DNA of 64,000 nt from Aquimarina spinulae (GCF_943373825.1 NZ_CALSBP010000001.1:1116001-1180000), one strand, 5' to 3'. Positions 35,355 through 44,600 are shown, counted from the stretch's first letter. Notes: a model not told the origin generated them from the letters alone. A program made the numbers and translations.

Positions 35355-37574
35355 ATGATAAGAATTGTATTAATATGTTGTAGCATTTTATGCTGCTCAT
35401 ATTCTTTTGGTCAGGAAAATACAGAAATCATAATCAAAAAGACGAATAGCAAAATTATATTAGATGGATATGTTAATGATGAAGAATGGAAAGGAAATCA
35501 TACTTTTTTATTTCATGAGTTTACTCCAAATTGGAATCAAAAGGACAGTTTAACGACAGTACAAATAACTTTTGATGACAGTTTTATATATCTAGGAGTA
35601 GATGCCAAAGAACCAGAGCCAGATAAAATAATTAATAGAAATTTACTTAGAGATGGATGGTATGGTGACGATTTTATTGCTTTTGGGATAGACCCTAATC
35701 AAACCAAAAAGAATGCTTTGGTGTTTAGTATATATCCTTCTGGGGGTCGGTATGATATGTCTATCTCTAATGATGGAATTCCTTTGGGAGACTCTACGTT
35801 TAATCCATCTTATGATATGATATGGGAGGGGAAAACTCAAATTACAGAAAAAGGCTGGTCTGCAGAGTATAGGATTCCTATTTCAAATTTAAGATTTGTA
35901 AAAAAAGAAAATCAAATAAAAGCAGGAATATCTGTAGTTAGAACGCAAAATCACCGTAACAGAAGTGTAAGAATATTACCATTACCACCACAAAATATTC
36001 CAAATGCTACAGAAACACCATCATTATATCAACCGATAGTTTTTGATGGCTTAAACCCAAGAAAACAATTGCAAATAACACCCTATGCGCTAGGTTCTGT
36101 TGGGAGTTCTTATAGTTTTGATAGTGATGAGTATCGAAAACAAAATGATAATAATATAGAAGCTGGTATTGATGTACGGTATGGTATTACACCAAAACTT
36201 ACTTTAGATATTAGCGTTAATACAGATTTTGCTCAAGTAGAAATTGATGATCAAATCGTTAATATTAATAATAGAGTAAATATTTTTTTACCAGAAAAAC
36301 GAAAATTTTTCCAAGAACAAGCGGGGTTGTTTGATTTTAATGCCGGTGTACTGTCACAATTGTTTTATAGTAGAACTATAGGTATCAATAGCGGAAGGCT
36401 AACTCCAATAATTGGAGGAGTACGGTTAACGGGACAGGTCAGAAATGCTGATGTTGGATTTCTTTCATTACAAACTGAAGGAGTGAATTTGGGTGATGAA
36501 GGTAGTATATCATCAGAGAACTTTAGTGTATTACGATTTAGGAATAAAGTGCTTAATGATAAGTCTTTTGTAGGTTTTATGGCTACCAATCGTTTGAGAA
36601 AGGATTATTTTAATACTGCAATAGGTTTTGATGGTGTATTTAGCTTGCCTAAAAGTCTATATTTTATTCCATCAGTATCGACTACTGTCGAGAAAGACAC
36701 TAATGATTATGATTTGGCCGAAAATTCCAGAGTTTCATTATTATTAGATAAACGTAAACAAGATGGATTGTTTTATAGAGCAGCATATGAGTTTTCTGGT
36801 AAGCAATATAATCCGGGAATGGGGTTTTTATTACGAGAAAAACACCATAATTTTTATGGGAGTTTAAATTATGGAAATTACAATAGTAACAAAGATGAAG
36901 CTTTGTTTCAGTATACAAGATGGACTCTGATGAATTCGGATTTATATTATACCACAGATTTTTCAAAGGTTATTACATGGTATAATAGGAGTTTTTGGAC
37001 AGGAAGATTGTTTAACGGAGATAGTTTTACTGTTTTTGGACAATTACAGTATGAAAATTTAGAAAAACCTATACGTTTCACAAATACGCTCGAAGCTCCT
37101 ATTGGGGATTATATGTTTTATTATTTTGGAGCTTCCTACTCTCCGGGAAACCAGCGTAATATTCAATTTCCTATCGCTATAGAATACGGTACGTTTTATG
37201 AAGGAACCAACTTGAAATTAGAAATCAAACCAACCATAAATTTTGGAAAACACTTCAATATAGAATCTTCCTGGAAAGCAAATCATATCGTATTTGATAA
37301 ACAAAATACAGAAGAATGGATACATGTTATACAGACAAAACTTAATTGGGCATATAATCTTCATCTTTCTGGTAGTGTAATAGGCCAATATAATTCGGTT
37401 TCTGATCAATTTCTTACAAGTGCCCGATTGCGCTACAATGTTAAGGATGGTCATGATATATACCTGGTTTATAATCAGGATTACAACATAGACAGGCAGT
37501 TAACAACCCCAAACTTACCAGAATACAATAATCAGATATTTACCATTAAATATTTATATACCTTTTTTAAATAA
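35355..37574 (+). CDS. DUF5916 outer-membrane protein with N-terminal carbohydrate-binding-like domain
   Basis: 739-residue exported protein. The signal peptide ends near CSYSFGQ. Residues about 25-200 form a CBM9-like sandwich (KIILDGYVNDEEWKG, FDDSFIYLGVDAKEPEP, DDFIAFGIDPNQ, GWSAEYRIPISNLRF). The remainder is the DUF5916 beta-barrel-like region (LTLDISVNTDFAQVEIDDQ, NIFLPEKRKFFQEQAG, RLTGQVRNADVG) ending in an aromatic strand, IFTIKYLYTFFK. The family is common in Bacteroidota, and its function is unknown. It is probably outer-membrane located. It follows a membrane LytTR gene on the same strand. Confidence 0.87.
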   Translation: MIRIVLICCSILCCSYSFGQENTEIIIKKTNSKIILDGYVNDEEWKGNHTFLFHEFTPNWNQKDSLTTVQITFDDSFIYLGVDAKEPEPDKIINRNLLRDGWYGDDFIAFGIDPNQTKKNALVFSIYPSGGRYDMSISNDGIPLGDSTFNPSYDMIWEGKTQITEKGWSAEYRIPISNLRFVKKENQIKAGISVVRTQNHRNRSVRILPLPPQNIPNATETPSLYQPIVFDGLNPRKQLQITPYALGSVGSSYSFDSDEYRKQNDNNIEAGIDVRYGITPKLTLDISVNTDFAQVEIDDQIVNINNRVNIFLPEKRKFFQEQAGLFDFNAGVLSQLFYSRTIGINSGRLTPIIGGVRLTGQVRNADVGFLSLQTEGVNLGDEGSISSENFSVLRFRNKVLNDKSFVGFMATNRLRKDYFNTAIGFDGVFSLPKSLYFIPSVSTTVEKDTNDYDLAENSRVSLLLDKRKQDGLFYRAAYEFSGKQYNPGMGFLLREKHHNFYGSLNYGNYNSNKDEALFQYTRWTLMNSDLYYTTDFSKVITWYNRSFWTGRLFNGDSFTVFGQLQYENLEKPIRFTNTLEAPIGDYMFYYFGASYSPGNQRNIQFPIAIEYGTFYEGTNLKLEIKPTINFGKHFNIESSWKANHIVFDKQNTEEWIHVIQTKLNWAYNLHLSGSVIGQYNSVSDQFLTSARLRYNVKDGHDIYLVYNQDYNIDRQLTTPNLPEYNNQIFTIKYLYTFFK

Positions 37575-37578
37575 ATTA

Positions 37579-37796
37579 CCCGTTCGTTGTGCATTTGAAA
37601 TCTTTTGATTTGAAATTCGTCAGTTCGAGTGCTTTGACCAAAGGAAGAAGTGTATCGAGCCCTTCGATATACTCAGGATGACAAGAATTTCGAATCAAAA
37701 AAGCTGTTCTCGATACATTTTTTCTACGCTATGCTTCAAAAAAACACTCGAATTGACGCTTTTTTATGCTATTAATTTCTAAATACACAACGGGAT
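37579..37796. repeat. MITE/REP-like palindromic insertion element
   Basis: About 218 bases between two direct copies of AAATAAATTA (37569-37578 and 37797-37806). Ends are inverted: CCCGTTcgttGTGCATTT on the left against AAATACACAACGGG on the right. Inside, CGTCAGTTCGAGTG (37618-37631) pairs with CACTCGAATTGACG (37745-37758, one mismatch), and TGTATCGAG (from 37651) with CTCGATACA (from 37709). There is no open reading frame. This looks like a non-autonomous mobile or REP-type element that could fold into a long hairpin. Confidence 0.65.
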
Positions 37797-37871
37797 AAAT
37801 AAATTATTTCACTGTAAATAGGTATAAGCAATTGTACTGGTTTTTTTATTTTTGAGTGTAAATGAGGTTTT

Positions 37872-38750
37872 ATGAAGAAATATATAGTATCTCTGGTTGT
37901 AATTATTGCTTTAGTCTTAGTATTTAAGAATACATCAAAAGGAAAAATGGTAACGAATCATGTAAAAGGTATCGTTACAGATGTAGTTGCAAAACCAAGT
38001 TATATTAATAGTAAAGGAGATTCTATCTCAACTCGAGTTATGATTCCTGATGGGTATAAGAGAACAGAATATATGTCAGGCTCTTTTCAGGAATATTTAC
38101 GTCATTATCCCTTAAAATCTTATGGTAGCAAGATTATAAATTATGATGATAGCGAATATTTTGCACAGCATTGGCACGAAGCAATTCTAGAAGTCCCAGT
38201 TCCATCAAATGGATTACAACAATGTGCAGATGCATTGATGAGAATTCGATCAGAATATTTGTGGGAGCAAAACAGAAAAGATGAAATTGGGTTTAATTTT
38301 ACTTCAGGTCATTATTGTTCGTGGCGCAAATATGCACAAGGGTATCGACCAAAAATAAACGGAAACAAAGTAACATTTCATAAAACGGCATCACCCAATG
38401 ATTCTAAAGCTAATTTCTATAAATATTTAAATCTTATATATACTTATGCAGGAACCTTATCAATGCATAATGAACTACAAAAAGTACTGGTAAAAGATAT
38501 ACGAATTGGTGATATGCTTGTCAAACCTGGTTCTCCTGGCCATATCGAAATCATAGTAGACGAAATCATAAATGATCAAGGAGATAAGATGTATCTTTTG
38601 GCTCAGGGAAATACACCAGCTCAGAATGTATGCCTGCTAAAAAATTTTGAAGATACCACCATCTCCCCATGGTATAGGTTTGACGAAAACCAACCTGTTT
38701 ATACGCCAAGTTATTATTTTGAAAAAGCGCAGTTTATTAGGTTTAAATAA
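37872..38750 (+). CDS. DUF4846 exported protein
   Basis: 292-residue protein of the DUF4846 family, function unknown. A hydrophobic N-terminal segment (YIVSLVVIIALVLVF) acts as signal anchor. Family-like sequences are GSFQEYLRHYPLKSYGS, QQCADALMRIRSEYLW, NFTSGHYCSWRKYAQG, and IGDMLVKPGSPGHIEIIVDE with an HIEIIVD core that suggests a hydrolase-like fold, though no catalytic set is proven. Its final 24 codons recur as a diverged second copy at 40168-40239, and the 3' flank is duplicated too. It follows the MITE-like element. Confidence 0.85.
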   Translation: MKKYIVSLVVIIALVLVFKNTSKGKMVTNHVKGIVTDVVAKPSYINSKGDSISTRVMIPDGYKRTEYMSGSFQEYLRHYPLKSYGSKIINYDDSEYFAQHWHEAILEVPVPSNGLQQCADALMRIRSEYLWEQNRKDEIGFNFTSGHYCSWRKYAQGYRPKINGNKVTFHKTASPNDSKANFYKYLNLIYTYAGTLSMHNELQKVLVKDIRIGDMLVKPGSPGHIEIIVDEIINDQGDKMYLLAQGNTPAQNVCLLKNFEDTTISPWYRFDENQPVYTPSYYFEKAQFIRFK

Positions 38751-38773
38751 ATGTTTGATTTCATTTTTATGAG

Positions 38774-39141
38774 ATGATTTCTCTATTTAACGAATTGTAT
38801 TATGAGATGTATACGTTAAAACCATTATCTGTTAATGAGTATGAGTGTAAAGTTTCAAGTACATTACAAAGGGCAAAAAAAATACATATTCTACAGAAAA
38901 CCTTATCGATAACAATGATAAAACGGTATGGGTAGGAGGAAGTCTGGATTCTGGGTTGGCAATAAAATTCGAGAGTATTGAAGTAAATTCAAAAGGAGCT
39001 AAATATAATGATACCTGTATTTCAGAAATTAGTTTTTTTATGCAACATAAGTTAATTAAAAAAATAATCTTTTACTGGTGTTTTAAAAATACTAAAAAAA
39101 CCCAATACATTAATGTATCGGGTTTTTTATTTAAAAGTTAA
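38774..39141 (+). pseudogene. Frameshifted glycan-binding (discoidin-like/NADase-type) domain relic with A8 slippery tract
   Basis: An ATG at 38774 opens a 53-codon frame whose later part reads CKVSSTLQRAKK, then runs into a stop at 38933. The homologous continuation NTYSTENLIDNNDKTVWVGG lies in the -1 frame, joined exactly at an A8 run (38875-38882), where the zero frame reads GCA AAA AAA. The combined product (VSSTL, NTYS, ENLID, TVW) resembles the N-terminal half of NADase-type glycan-binding domains. The -1 frame ends at 39141 after running through a terminator, so the domain's end is lost. Most likely a decayed gene; programmed -1 frameshifting is possible. The start of this ORF is also in the duplicated segment at 40.2 kb. 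Confidence 0.55.
39094..39128. terminator. Bidirectional terminator between the relic and the barrel gene
   Basis: Arms AAAAAACCCAATACATTA and TAATGTATCGGGTTTTTT, with one G-T type mismatch and A and T runs on both sides. It lies just after the stop of the minus-strand barrel gene. Confidence 0.75.
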
Positions 39142-39785
39142 AATCGATATAAAACTCCAAAATAAATGTTGTCTAACCCTAAATTGATAGAGAAATTCTT
39201 TGCATCAGAGTTGAATTTTTCACCGTTTTGACTTGTGTTTTCGTTATCTGAACTGTTATAGCTTATACTTCCGATTCTTGAGGTTAATGCTAATCTTTTT
39301 GAAACAAAAAACTGCATTCCTGGGGATATTGCAATGTTGTACCCTTTATTTTCTGATTTTCGAGTCTCAATTTGATCTGATAATGTGATTTTTTGTTCCC
39401 TTTCCGAAGTTCGATAAGCAGCTGAGAGTTCTGCATATATGCTAAACTTCTTTTTTGGAGTGAAAAAGTATTTTCCAAAAAGACCAACACCATAACCTGA
39501 TTCTTCAATCTCATAATCATTAGAGTTTTTAGATGTATTGGTTAACACACTTAATCGTGTGCCAATAGCAATGTTAGAGTGAATAAAAAATCCAATTTCA
39601 GGTTCAATGATAAGTATATGTCCTTTTTCTGTTGACTCAAAATCGCCTCTGTATTTAGAATTATTATAACCCATCGTACCCGAGACAAAAAAATCACTCT
39701 TATTAAAACCATAGCCGGATTCCTCTTGAGCGAATGTAACGGAAAATGTAAATACTAGTGTAAAAAATAAAAATGCTGTTCTCAT
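39138..39785 (-). CDS. Outer-membrane beta-barrel protein (porin-like)
   Basis: 215-residue exported protein. Signal peptide FLFFTLVFTFSVTFAQ, then alternating amphipathic strands (DFFVSGTMGYNNSKYRG, IIEPEIGFFIHSNIAIGTRL, GVGLFGKYFFTPKKKFSIYAEL, GYNIAISPGMQFFVSKRLALT) and a terminal strand NIYFGVLYRF ending in Phe. This is the pattern of an eight-stranded OmpW/OmpA-like barrel. No specific substrate can be assigned. It lies between the two copies of the duplicated DUF4846 tail. Confidence 0.8.
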   Translation of the reverse strand: MRTAFLFFTLVFTFSVTFAQEESGYGFNKSDFFVSGTMGYNNSKYRGDFESTEKGHILIIEPEIGFFIHSNIAIGTRLSVLTNTSKNSNDYEIEESGYGVGLFGKYFFTPKKKFSIYAELSAAYRTSEREQKITLSDQIETRKSENKGYNIAISPGMQFFVSKRLALTSRIGSISYNSSDNENTSQNGEKFNSDAKNFSINLGLDNIYFGVLYRF

Positions 39786-40167
39786 ATTTTTGATTTTTGT
39801 AATTAATGATTTTGTGTAATAGACCTTTTGGGTTATACTCTTGTTTACTAATATTTTGTTAAATGGCAGAGTAATAAGAAGTTTGTGACGAATTCTTATG
39901 AATTAGGGACGATTGGTTGTGTTTTATAAAGATCAATAGATAATTATAGATGTTTTTAAAGGACAAAATCTTCTAGAGTTCTCAAGTTGGTTCTAAATAG
40001 ATAATGATTGTAAGGAACATTTATCTTCATTTAAATCCGCAGAAAGTTTATAAATGTTAAAATGAAATCATAATGTTTTTCAAATGAGAAGTGATTTTGG
40101 TAAGCAATGTGATCTATATAGTTATATAGAATCAGTAACAGTCAATACGCTCTTTCATAAAGTTAAA

Positions 40168-40272
40168 TTTGACAAAAACAAACCTGTTTATACACCAAGT
40201 TGTTATTTTGAAAAAGCGCAATTCATTAGGTTTAAGTAAATATTTGATTGCATTTTATGAGATGATTTCTTA
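40168..40272 (+). pseudogene. Second, truncated copy of the DUF4846 gene 3' end and flank
   Basis: Bases 40168-40239 read, in one frame, FDKNKPVYTPSCYFEKAQFIRFK and a stop. They match the last 24 codons of the DUF4846 gene at 38679-38750 with seven base differences, four of them synonymous. Similarity continues about 33 bases past the stop, through the ATG of the following relic. Upstream of 40165 no match to the gene is visible. It is the end of a former paralogue or of a segmental duplication. Confidence 0.8.
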
Positions 40273-40662
40273 TATGTTATACCCAATTTAGATACACTTA
40301 TGCTTTAGTTTTTAACGCTTATGACATTCCTTTTACGAGGTAGCGTAAATCTGATTAATTTTACTGTGGAAATGATAATGAAACCCGATTTGATAACCAA
40401 TTAAAAGTGCACAAAGAAGGAAGTAGCAGTGTGAAAATGAACTATAAAGATTGGTGTTTTGCGATTATAGCATGAATAGAATTTGTGTTTAGTTAAATAA
40501 AATTGAAACGTTCATACATTTAGTTTTTATAGAAAATATGCTGCTTCTGTTGATGGTGAAATGGGGGTTTACCATTATGGCAGGAGCAGCCATATTTACT
40601 AAAAGTATAATGTATTTGTTTTAATTAGTGTTAATAGTATATATCTTAATAATACAATTCGG
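40273..40662 (+). other. Decayed coding relics, no intact gene
   Basis: Short protein-like stretches without proper starts survive here: a frame from about 40366 giving YCGNDNETRFDNQL and SVKMNYKDWCFAIIA, and a frame at 40507-40602 giving FYRKYAASVDGEMGVYHYG. Both end in stops. They look like remains of one or more genes downstream of the duplicated DUF4846 tail. The stretch 39786-40167 shows nothing recognisable. Confidence 0.35.
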
Positions 40663-41406
40663 TTAGTTTAATATATCATTATCCTTTATAAATAAAGCTT
40701 TATAACGTTCGCTAAATGGAATTTTGGCATCGTTCATTAATATAATAAGATTGTCTTCAAAATAGATTTCTTTAATTTTTTTAATATTGACCAAAAAATT
40801 ACGATGCACTTGCGTAAAATCTGGATTCGATAATAGCTCTTTTACTTTTATTAAGGACAGCTTAATCAAAAAATTACCTTCTTTACTTATCAGATTACAA
40901 TATTTTTCTTTTACCTCAATATAATGAATAGATTCTATAGCTAATTTCATAACACTTTTATTCTTTTTTACAAAAATATAAGTAGGACTCAATACTGCAT
41001 TTTCTGAGTTAAAACTTAAGGTGTTAGATTGTTTATAGTGCTTTTCGATAGCAAGCTCTATAGAAAATAGAAGCTCTAAGGTGTTATAAGGTTTAAGCAA
41101 ATAGGTTGCAGGTTGTGTGAGTTTAGCCAAGTCAAAAAAATGTTTACTCTGCGTACTGGTCAAAAATAAAAAAGGAATATTGAGTTGTTGCTCATTAATC
41201 TGTTGTGCCAAAACAATACCATCGGGTCTCCCGTCTATCATAATATCCAAAATGATCATATCAAAAAAATGATCCTGTATTTTTTTTTCGGCATCTTGTA
41301 TGGTTGAGGCTCTCGTAACTTCAAAATTATGATCGCTCAAAAATTCTGAAATTTCTTTAGCTTCTTCATCTTCGTCTTCTAATACTAATAATCCTAATGT
41401 TTTCAT
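40663..41406 (-). CDS. LytTR-family response regulator
   Basis: 247 residues. The N-terminal receiver domain has the acidic cluster LVLEDEDEE, phospho-acceptor Asp 54 in IILDIMIDG, Thr/Ser in FLTSTQS and Lys 105 in LLKPYNT. The C-terminal LytTR domain (about 145-240) has SIHYIEVKEKYCNLI, VHRNFLVNIKKI and IPFSERYKALF. It should bind DNA when phosphorylated. The histidine kinase at 41930-43663 lies upstream on the same strand and is its likely partner, although 523 bases separate them. Confidence 0.92.
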   Translation of the reverse strand: MKTLGLLVLEDEDEEAKEISEFLSDHNFEVTRASTIQDAEKKIQDHFFDMIILDIMIDGRPDGIVLAQQINEQQLNIPFLFLTSTQSKHFFDLAKLTQPATYLLKPYNTLELLFSIELAIEKHYKQSNTLSFNSENAVLSPTYIFVKKNKSVMKLAIESIHYIEVKEKYCNLISKEGNFLIKLSLIKVKELLSNPDFTQVHRNFLVNIKKIKEIYFEDNLIILMNDAKIPFSERYKALFIKDNDILN

Positions 41407-41929
41407 ATATAAAGTTACATAAATAATTAAAGTATTAGAACGAACTATAAATTTCCTTTTTTAAAGGATTTTTTTGCTCCAGCGCTAATACCCTTAAGTT
41501 AAGTTTTGCATTGGCAGTCTGAGACATCCAATAAAATTTCATCCAGTGTTTAAGCTGACGTTTTAAAGCAGAGCTTTGAAATCTTTTTTCACCAGTATAA
41601 GATTTGTTTTGCGTTTGCAACATCTATGAAGCCTTGGAAAGATTTTAGCACAATAAATCTGGTTTTTAGTGAAACTGAAAAATACCTTGAAAAAAGTGCC
41701 TTTTCTTTTGGTTCTGTTTGCTGCCGGGCAAGCAAAGAAAATGAACAGAAAGCCAAATCAAAGGAAATTAGATAAAATTTAAGAGTATATAAGTTTATGA
41801 AAAACAAATCATTATGAAATACGTCAATGGTAGCTTGTCGAAGACCAATTAAAGTTTCGTTTTTATACGTACTTATATCATATCCTATCTCTGGAGAACT
41901 TTGAAATCTTGGCATCATACGTATAGGTT
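41407..41929. other. Intergenic region with dispersed repeat, no convincing gene
   Basis: 523 bases between the kinase and regulator genes. Open frames of 62 and 109 codons exist on the minus strand but look like repeat translation, with no typical start or domain. Bases 41726-41752 (GGGCAAGCAAAGAAAATGAA...) recur in diverged form at 44565-44592, on the other side of the kinase operon. Confidence 0.5.
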
Positions 41930-43663
41930 TTAGTCAATTCCTTTGGGTAATACAATCTTAATGGTTGTTCCTTTACCGGGTTCACTATCAAATAGTATTT
42001 GCCCATTGTTTTTTTTGATAAGTGTATGGCATAATAGCAACCCAAGACCTACTCCCTTAGATCGATCAATTTTATCGGTAGTAATGTCATGTAATGAGTT
42101 GATTTTTGCTAAAATTTCGGGTGGAATACCTGCACCTGTATCTTTGATCTCAATAAAACATTCGTTTGTAGCATGATTACCAGATGATATTGTAATCTTC
42201 CCTTCGTTTTGGGTGTATTTAATAGCATTATCAAGAATATTACGAAGCACAATTTTTAGGGATTCTTTATCAACTGTAGCCAAAATAGAGGGATCCAATG
42301 TGGTGTTGAGTACAATGTCTTTGGTTGTTGCCAAATACTCATAATCACTTATAACATGTTCAAGAATAGGTTTTAAAGGATATGTTTCGGGTTCAAAAAA
42401 TAATTGTTCACTTTGCTCTAATGACCAGTGCAGTACATTGTTTAATAAATGACTGGTAGACTCTGTTAAGGTAATTGCAGTGTCCGCGGTTTTTTTGATT
42501 CCCAATAAATCTTTTTCGGCTATGCGATCCAACAATTTTTCATGTTGTCGTTTTAGTGCATTAACAGGAGATCGTAAATCATGCGAGACTACAGAAAATA
42601 GATAGTCTTTGGTTGTGTTTGCGATATCTAATTGTTCTTTCTGTTCTGTAATCAATTTCTTTTTACCAATTAATAATTTATAAAAATAGCCCAGAACACC
42701 AATAAACAAGAGTAAGAGGGAGCTGCCTATAATTAAACCATTACGTTGCGTTTTTTGTCGTTTTATCTTTTCATCCTGTAACCGTATTTCTTGTTCCTTT
42801 TGTGCAATGGCAAGTTGCTTGTCTTTTTCGGTAAGCTCCCAGATTCTATCCCTGTTCCAGATAGAATCTTTCCATTTTCCGTATTCTATATAGTAATCGA
42901 CACTTTCTTGATACCGTTTTCTGTTTTTTTCTACTACCGCCATATTTTTGGCAGTATTTTGTTTTAGTTTGATATCATGAAATAAGGAAGCTAATTGGTA
43001 GCATTCTTTAAATAAGGCAATGGCCTCCTCATCTTTATATTGACTATAATAAGCGTTAGCAAAATCCATTTTGGTGATAATCAAAGAAAAAGTGTCTTTT
43101 TCTTTGATTAAGGCTAATTCTTTAGAAAAGTATTTTTCAGTAAGATCATACTCTTTTTTATGTAAATAAGATACACCTAGATTGTGGTAAGCAGCTTTTA
43201 AAAAAATATCATCTTTACCTCCCTTGTCTTGTTCCAGCCATTTCTTATAATACTGTATAGATTGGTCATAATTTTCTAAAATCAAATATATTTCTCCAAG
43301 TTTAAGATCTTTTAGTTCCGAAAATTTAAAATGTTCAGAAATACTGTTCATATTCTGGAGCGCTTTGGTATACAGATTTTTATGAATAGCGCTTACACCT
43401 TGTATGTAATTTAGAATATCGTGCTGCTCTTGAGTATTGGTAGTCTCTAACGCTCTGCTCGCATAGATATAGCAAGAATCTCGCTGATGGCTACGATAGA
43501 AATCTACAGCATTACAAAAATCTGAAGCCAAAGTTTTTTCATTGCAATACTGATCCAGATGATCATAAAATAAACCTATTAGACCAGTTTTTTGAGATTG
43601 ACTATTCGCTGAATTACAGCCAAAAAGCATGCACCATATAATAAACCATCGATATCGATACAT
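41930..43663 (-). CDS. TPR-containing sensor histidine kinase
   Basis: 577-residue membrane sensor. A signal or lipobox-like N-terminus (IIWCMLFGC) is followed by about 250 residues of tetratricopeptide repeats in the periplasm, a coiled coil, a membrane helix at about 309-332 (LIIGSSLLLLFIGVLGYFY) and a cytoplasmic kinase. His 361 lies in FSVVSHDLRSPVNAL. The ATPase has the N box LRNILDNAIKYT, G1 IKDTGAGIPPE and G2 SKGVGLGLLLCHTL. It should phosphorylate the LytTR regulator downstream. A gene of unknown function ends one base upstream, so it is in the same operon. Confidence 0.92.
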   Translation of the reverse strand: MYRYRWFIIWCMLFGCNSANSQSQKTGLIGLFYDHLDQYCNEKTLASDFCNAVDFYRSHQRDSCYIYASRALETTNTQEQHDILNYIQGVSAIHKNLYTKALQNMNSISEHFKFSELKDLKLGEIYLILENYDQSIQYYKKWLEQDKGGKDDIFLKAAYHNLGVSYLHKKEYDLTEKYFSKELALIKEKDTFSLIITKMDFANAYYSQYKDEEAIALFKECYQLASLFHDIKLKQNTAKNMAVVEKNRKRYQESVDYYIEYGKWKDSIWNRDRIWELTEKDKQLAIAQKEQEIRLQDEKIKRQKTQRNGLIIGSSLLLLFIGVLGYFYKLLIGKKKLITEQKEQLDIANTTKDYLFSVVSHDLRSPVNALKRQHEKLLDRIAEKDLLGIKKTADTAITLTESTSHLLNNVLHWSLEQSEQLFFEPETYPLKPILEHVISDYEYLATTKDIVLNTTLDPSILATVDKESLKIVLRNILDNAIKYTQNEGKITISSGNHATNECFIEIKDTGAGIPPEILAKINSLHDITTDKIDRSKGVGLGLLLCHTLIKKNNGQILFDSEPGKGTTIKIVLPKGID

Positions 43664-43664
43664 C

Positions 43665-44159
43665 TTAGTCTGGAGTTGTTCTAACAGTAGTCACAGTACC
43701 TCTATCGGTTTCGGGATCTAGATTTTTATCATGTACAATAATAGCTTCTACACTTTGTGTTCTCAGCGATACAATTTTATAATCTATCTGAATATGGTAC
43801 ATATCAAATTCTGAAGGGATAGGATCTGTAGAATCATATACAATATTAAAATCTCGTGACACGACCAAGCCACTTTCGGTATGTATAGTAGTCTTTACAT
43901 CTGTAACTCCATTGTAATTAAAGAATATGGTTTTTTCTTCATTTAAAAATAAACCGCTACTGGTGTTTTTTAAGGGATCTAGTTTAACGGGTAGAAACGA
44001 AATAATATTAACAATATAATGCCTTTCTCCTTTGGGATTGGCATATATATTAGCTAAAGATTGTTGTGGGACTTCTGCCAGGGGAATAGGTTGAGTATTT
44101 ATTTTGTTACAAAAATTAATTACGAAATCTAATCCGGCCAAAGTAATTTTATTATCCAT
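43665..44159 (-). CDS. Hypothetical protein cotranscribed with the histidine kinase
   Basis: 164-residue soluble protein with no signal peptide, membrane segment or known motif. It is mostly beta-strand in composition (HYIVNIISFLPVKLDP, KTIFFNYNGVTDVKTTIH, MYHIQIDYKIVSL). It begins MDNKITLAGLDFVINF and ends in a Thr-rich tail. The kinase gene starts one base after its stop, so it probably acts with the kinase, for example as a sensor partner or a target. I do not recognise the family. Confidence 0.7.
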   Translation of the reverse strand: MDNKITLAGLDFVINFCNKINTQPIPLAEVPQQSLANIYANPKGERHYIVNIISFLPVKLDPLKNTSSGLFLNEEKTIFFNYNGVTDVKTTIHTESGLVVSRDFNIVYDSTDPIPSEFDMYHIQIDYKIVSLRTQSVEAIIVHDKNLDPETDRGTVTTVRTTPD

Positions 44160-44374
44160 AGGGTATGTTTAATACGATTATTACAATTAAAAAAACGTTA
44201 AGAGTTTTAATACACTAAAAAGATAATTCTATAGACTTTTTCAGAACTATCAAATTATCACATTAAACATACAATAATTTCTCTGAATGCATAAAATAAT
44301 GGCTGTATTTTATACTATTATTTACAATATATATGGTAGGTAAATGATATAAATATGTCTGTTTGAGTGATTTC

Positions 44375-44600
44375 TCGCAATGACCTCTCGACTGCGTTCG
44401 AGATGACATGGAGAAAAATAGTACTTCGACAGGCTCAGCAGAACTATTGAGAACCGGTTTTGAAAATGAAAAATATTAAAGTAAAAAAATGAAGCCGGAA
44501 TGAATGCTGAATATCGAGTAACGAATACAAAATGTAGAAGTGGTTTTGTTTCTTTTTTACGGTTGGGTAAGCAAAGAAAGATTAACAGGAAGGGTTGAAT
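44375..44600. repeat. REP-like repeats in the 44.16-44.67 kb intergenic region
   Basis: Bases around 44375-44460 have a CTCGACTGCGTTCGAG palindrome and CTTCGACAGGCTCAGCA, patterns typical of short interspersed repeats in flavobacteria. Bases 44565-44592 (GGGTAAGCAAAGAAAG...) match the repeat at 41726. The rest of the 508-base gap 44160-44667 shows no gene. Confidence 0.5.

Noticed and set aside
37680..37700. TTCGAATC resembling a tRNA T-loop
   Set aside because: No acceptor stem or cloverleaf can be drawn around it. It is part of the MITE-like palindrome.
41435..41918. Two minus-strand open frames of 62 and 109 codons
   Set aside because: Low-complexity translation of a repeat-containing intergenic region, with no typical start, domain or signal peptide.
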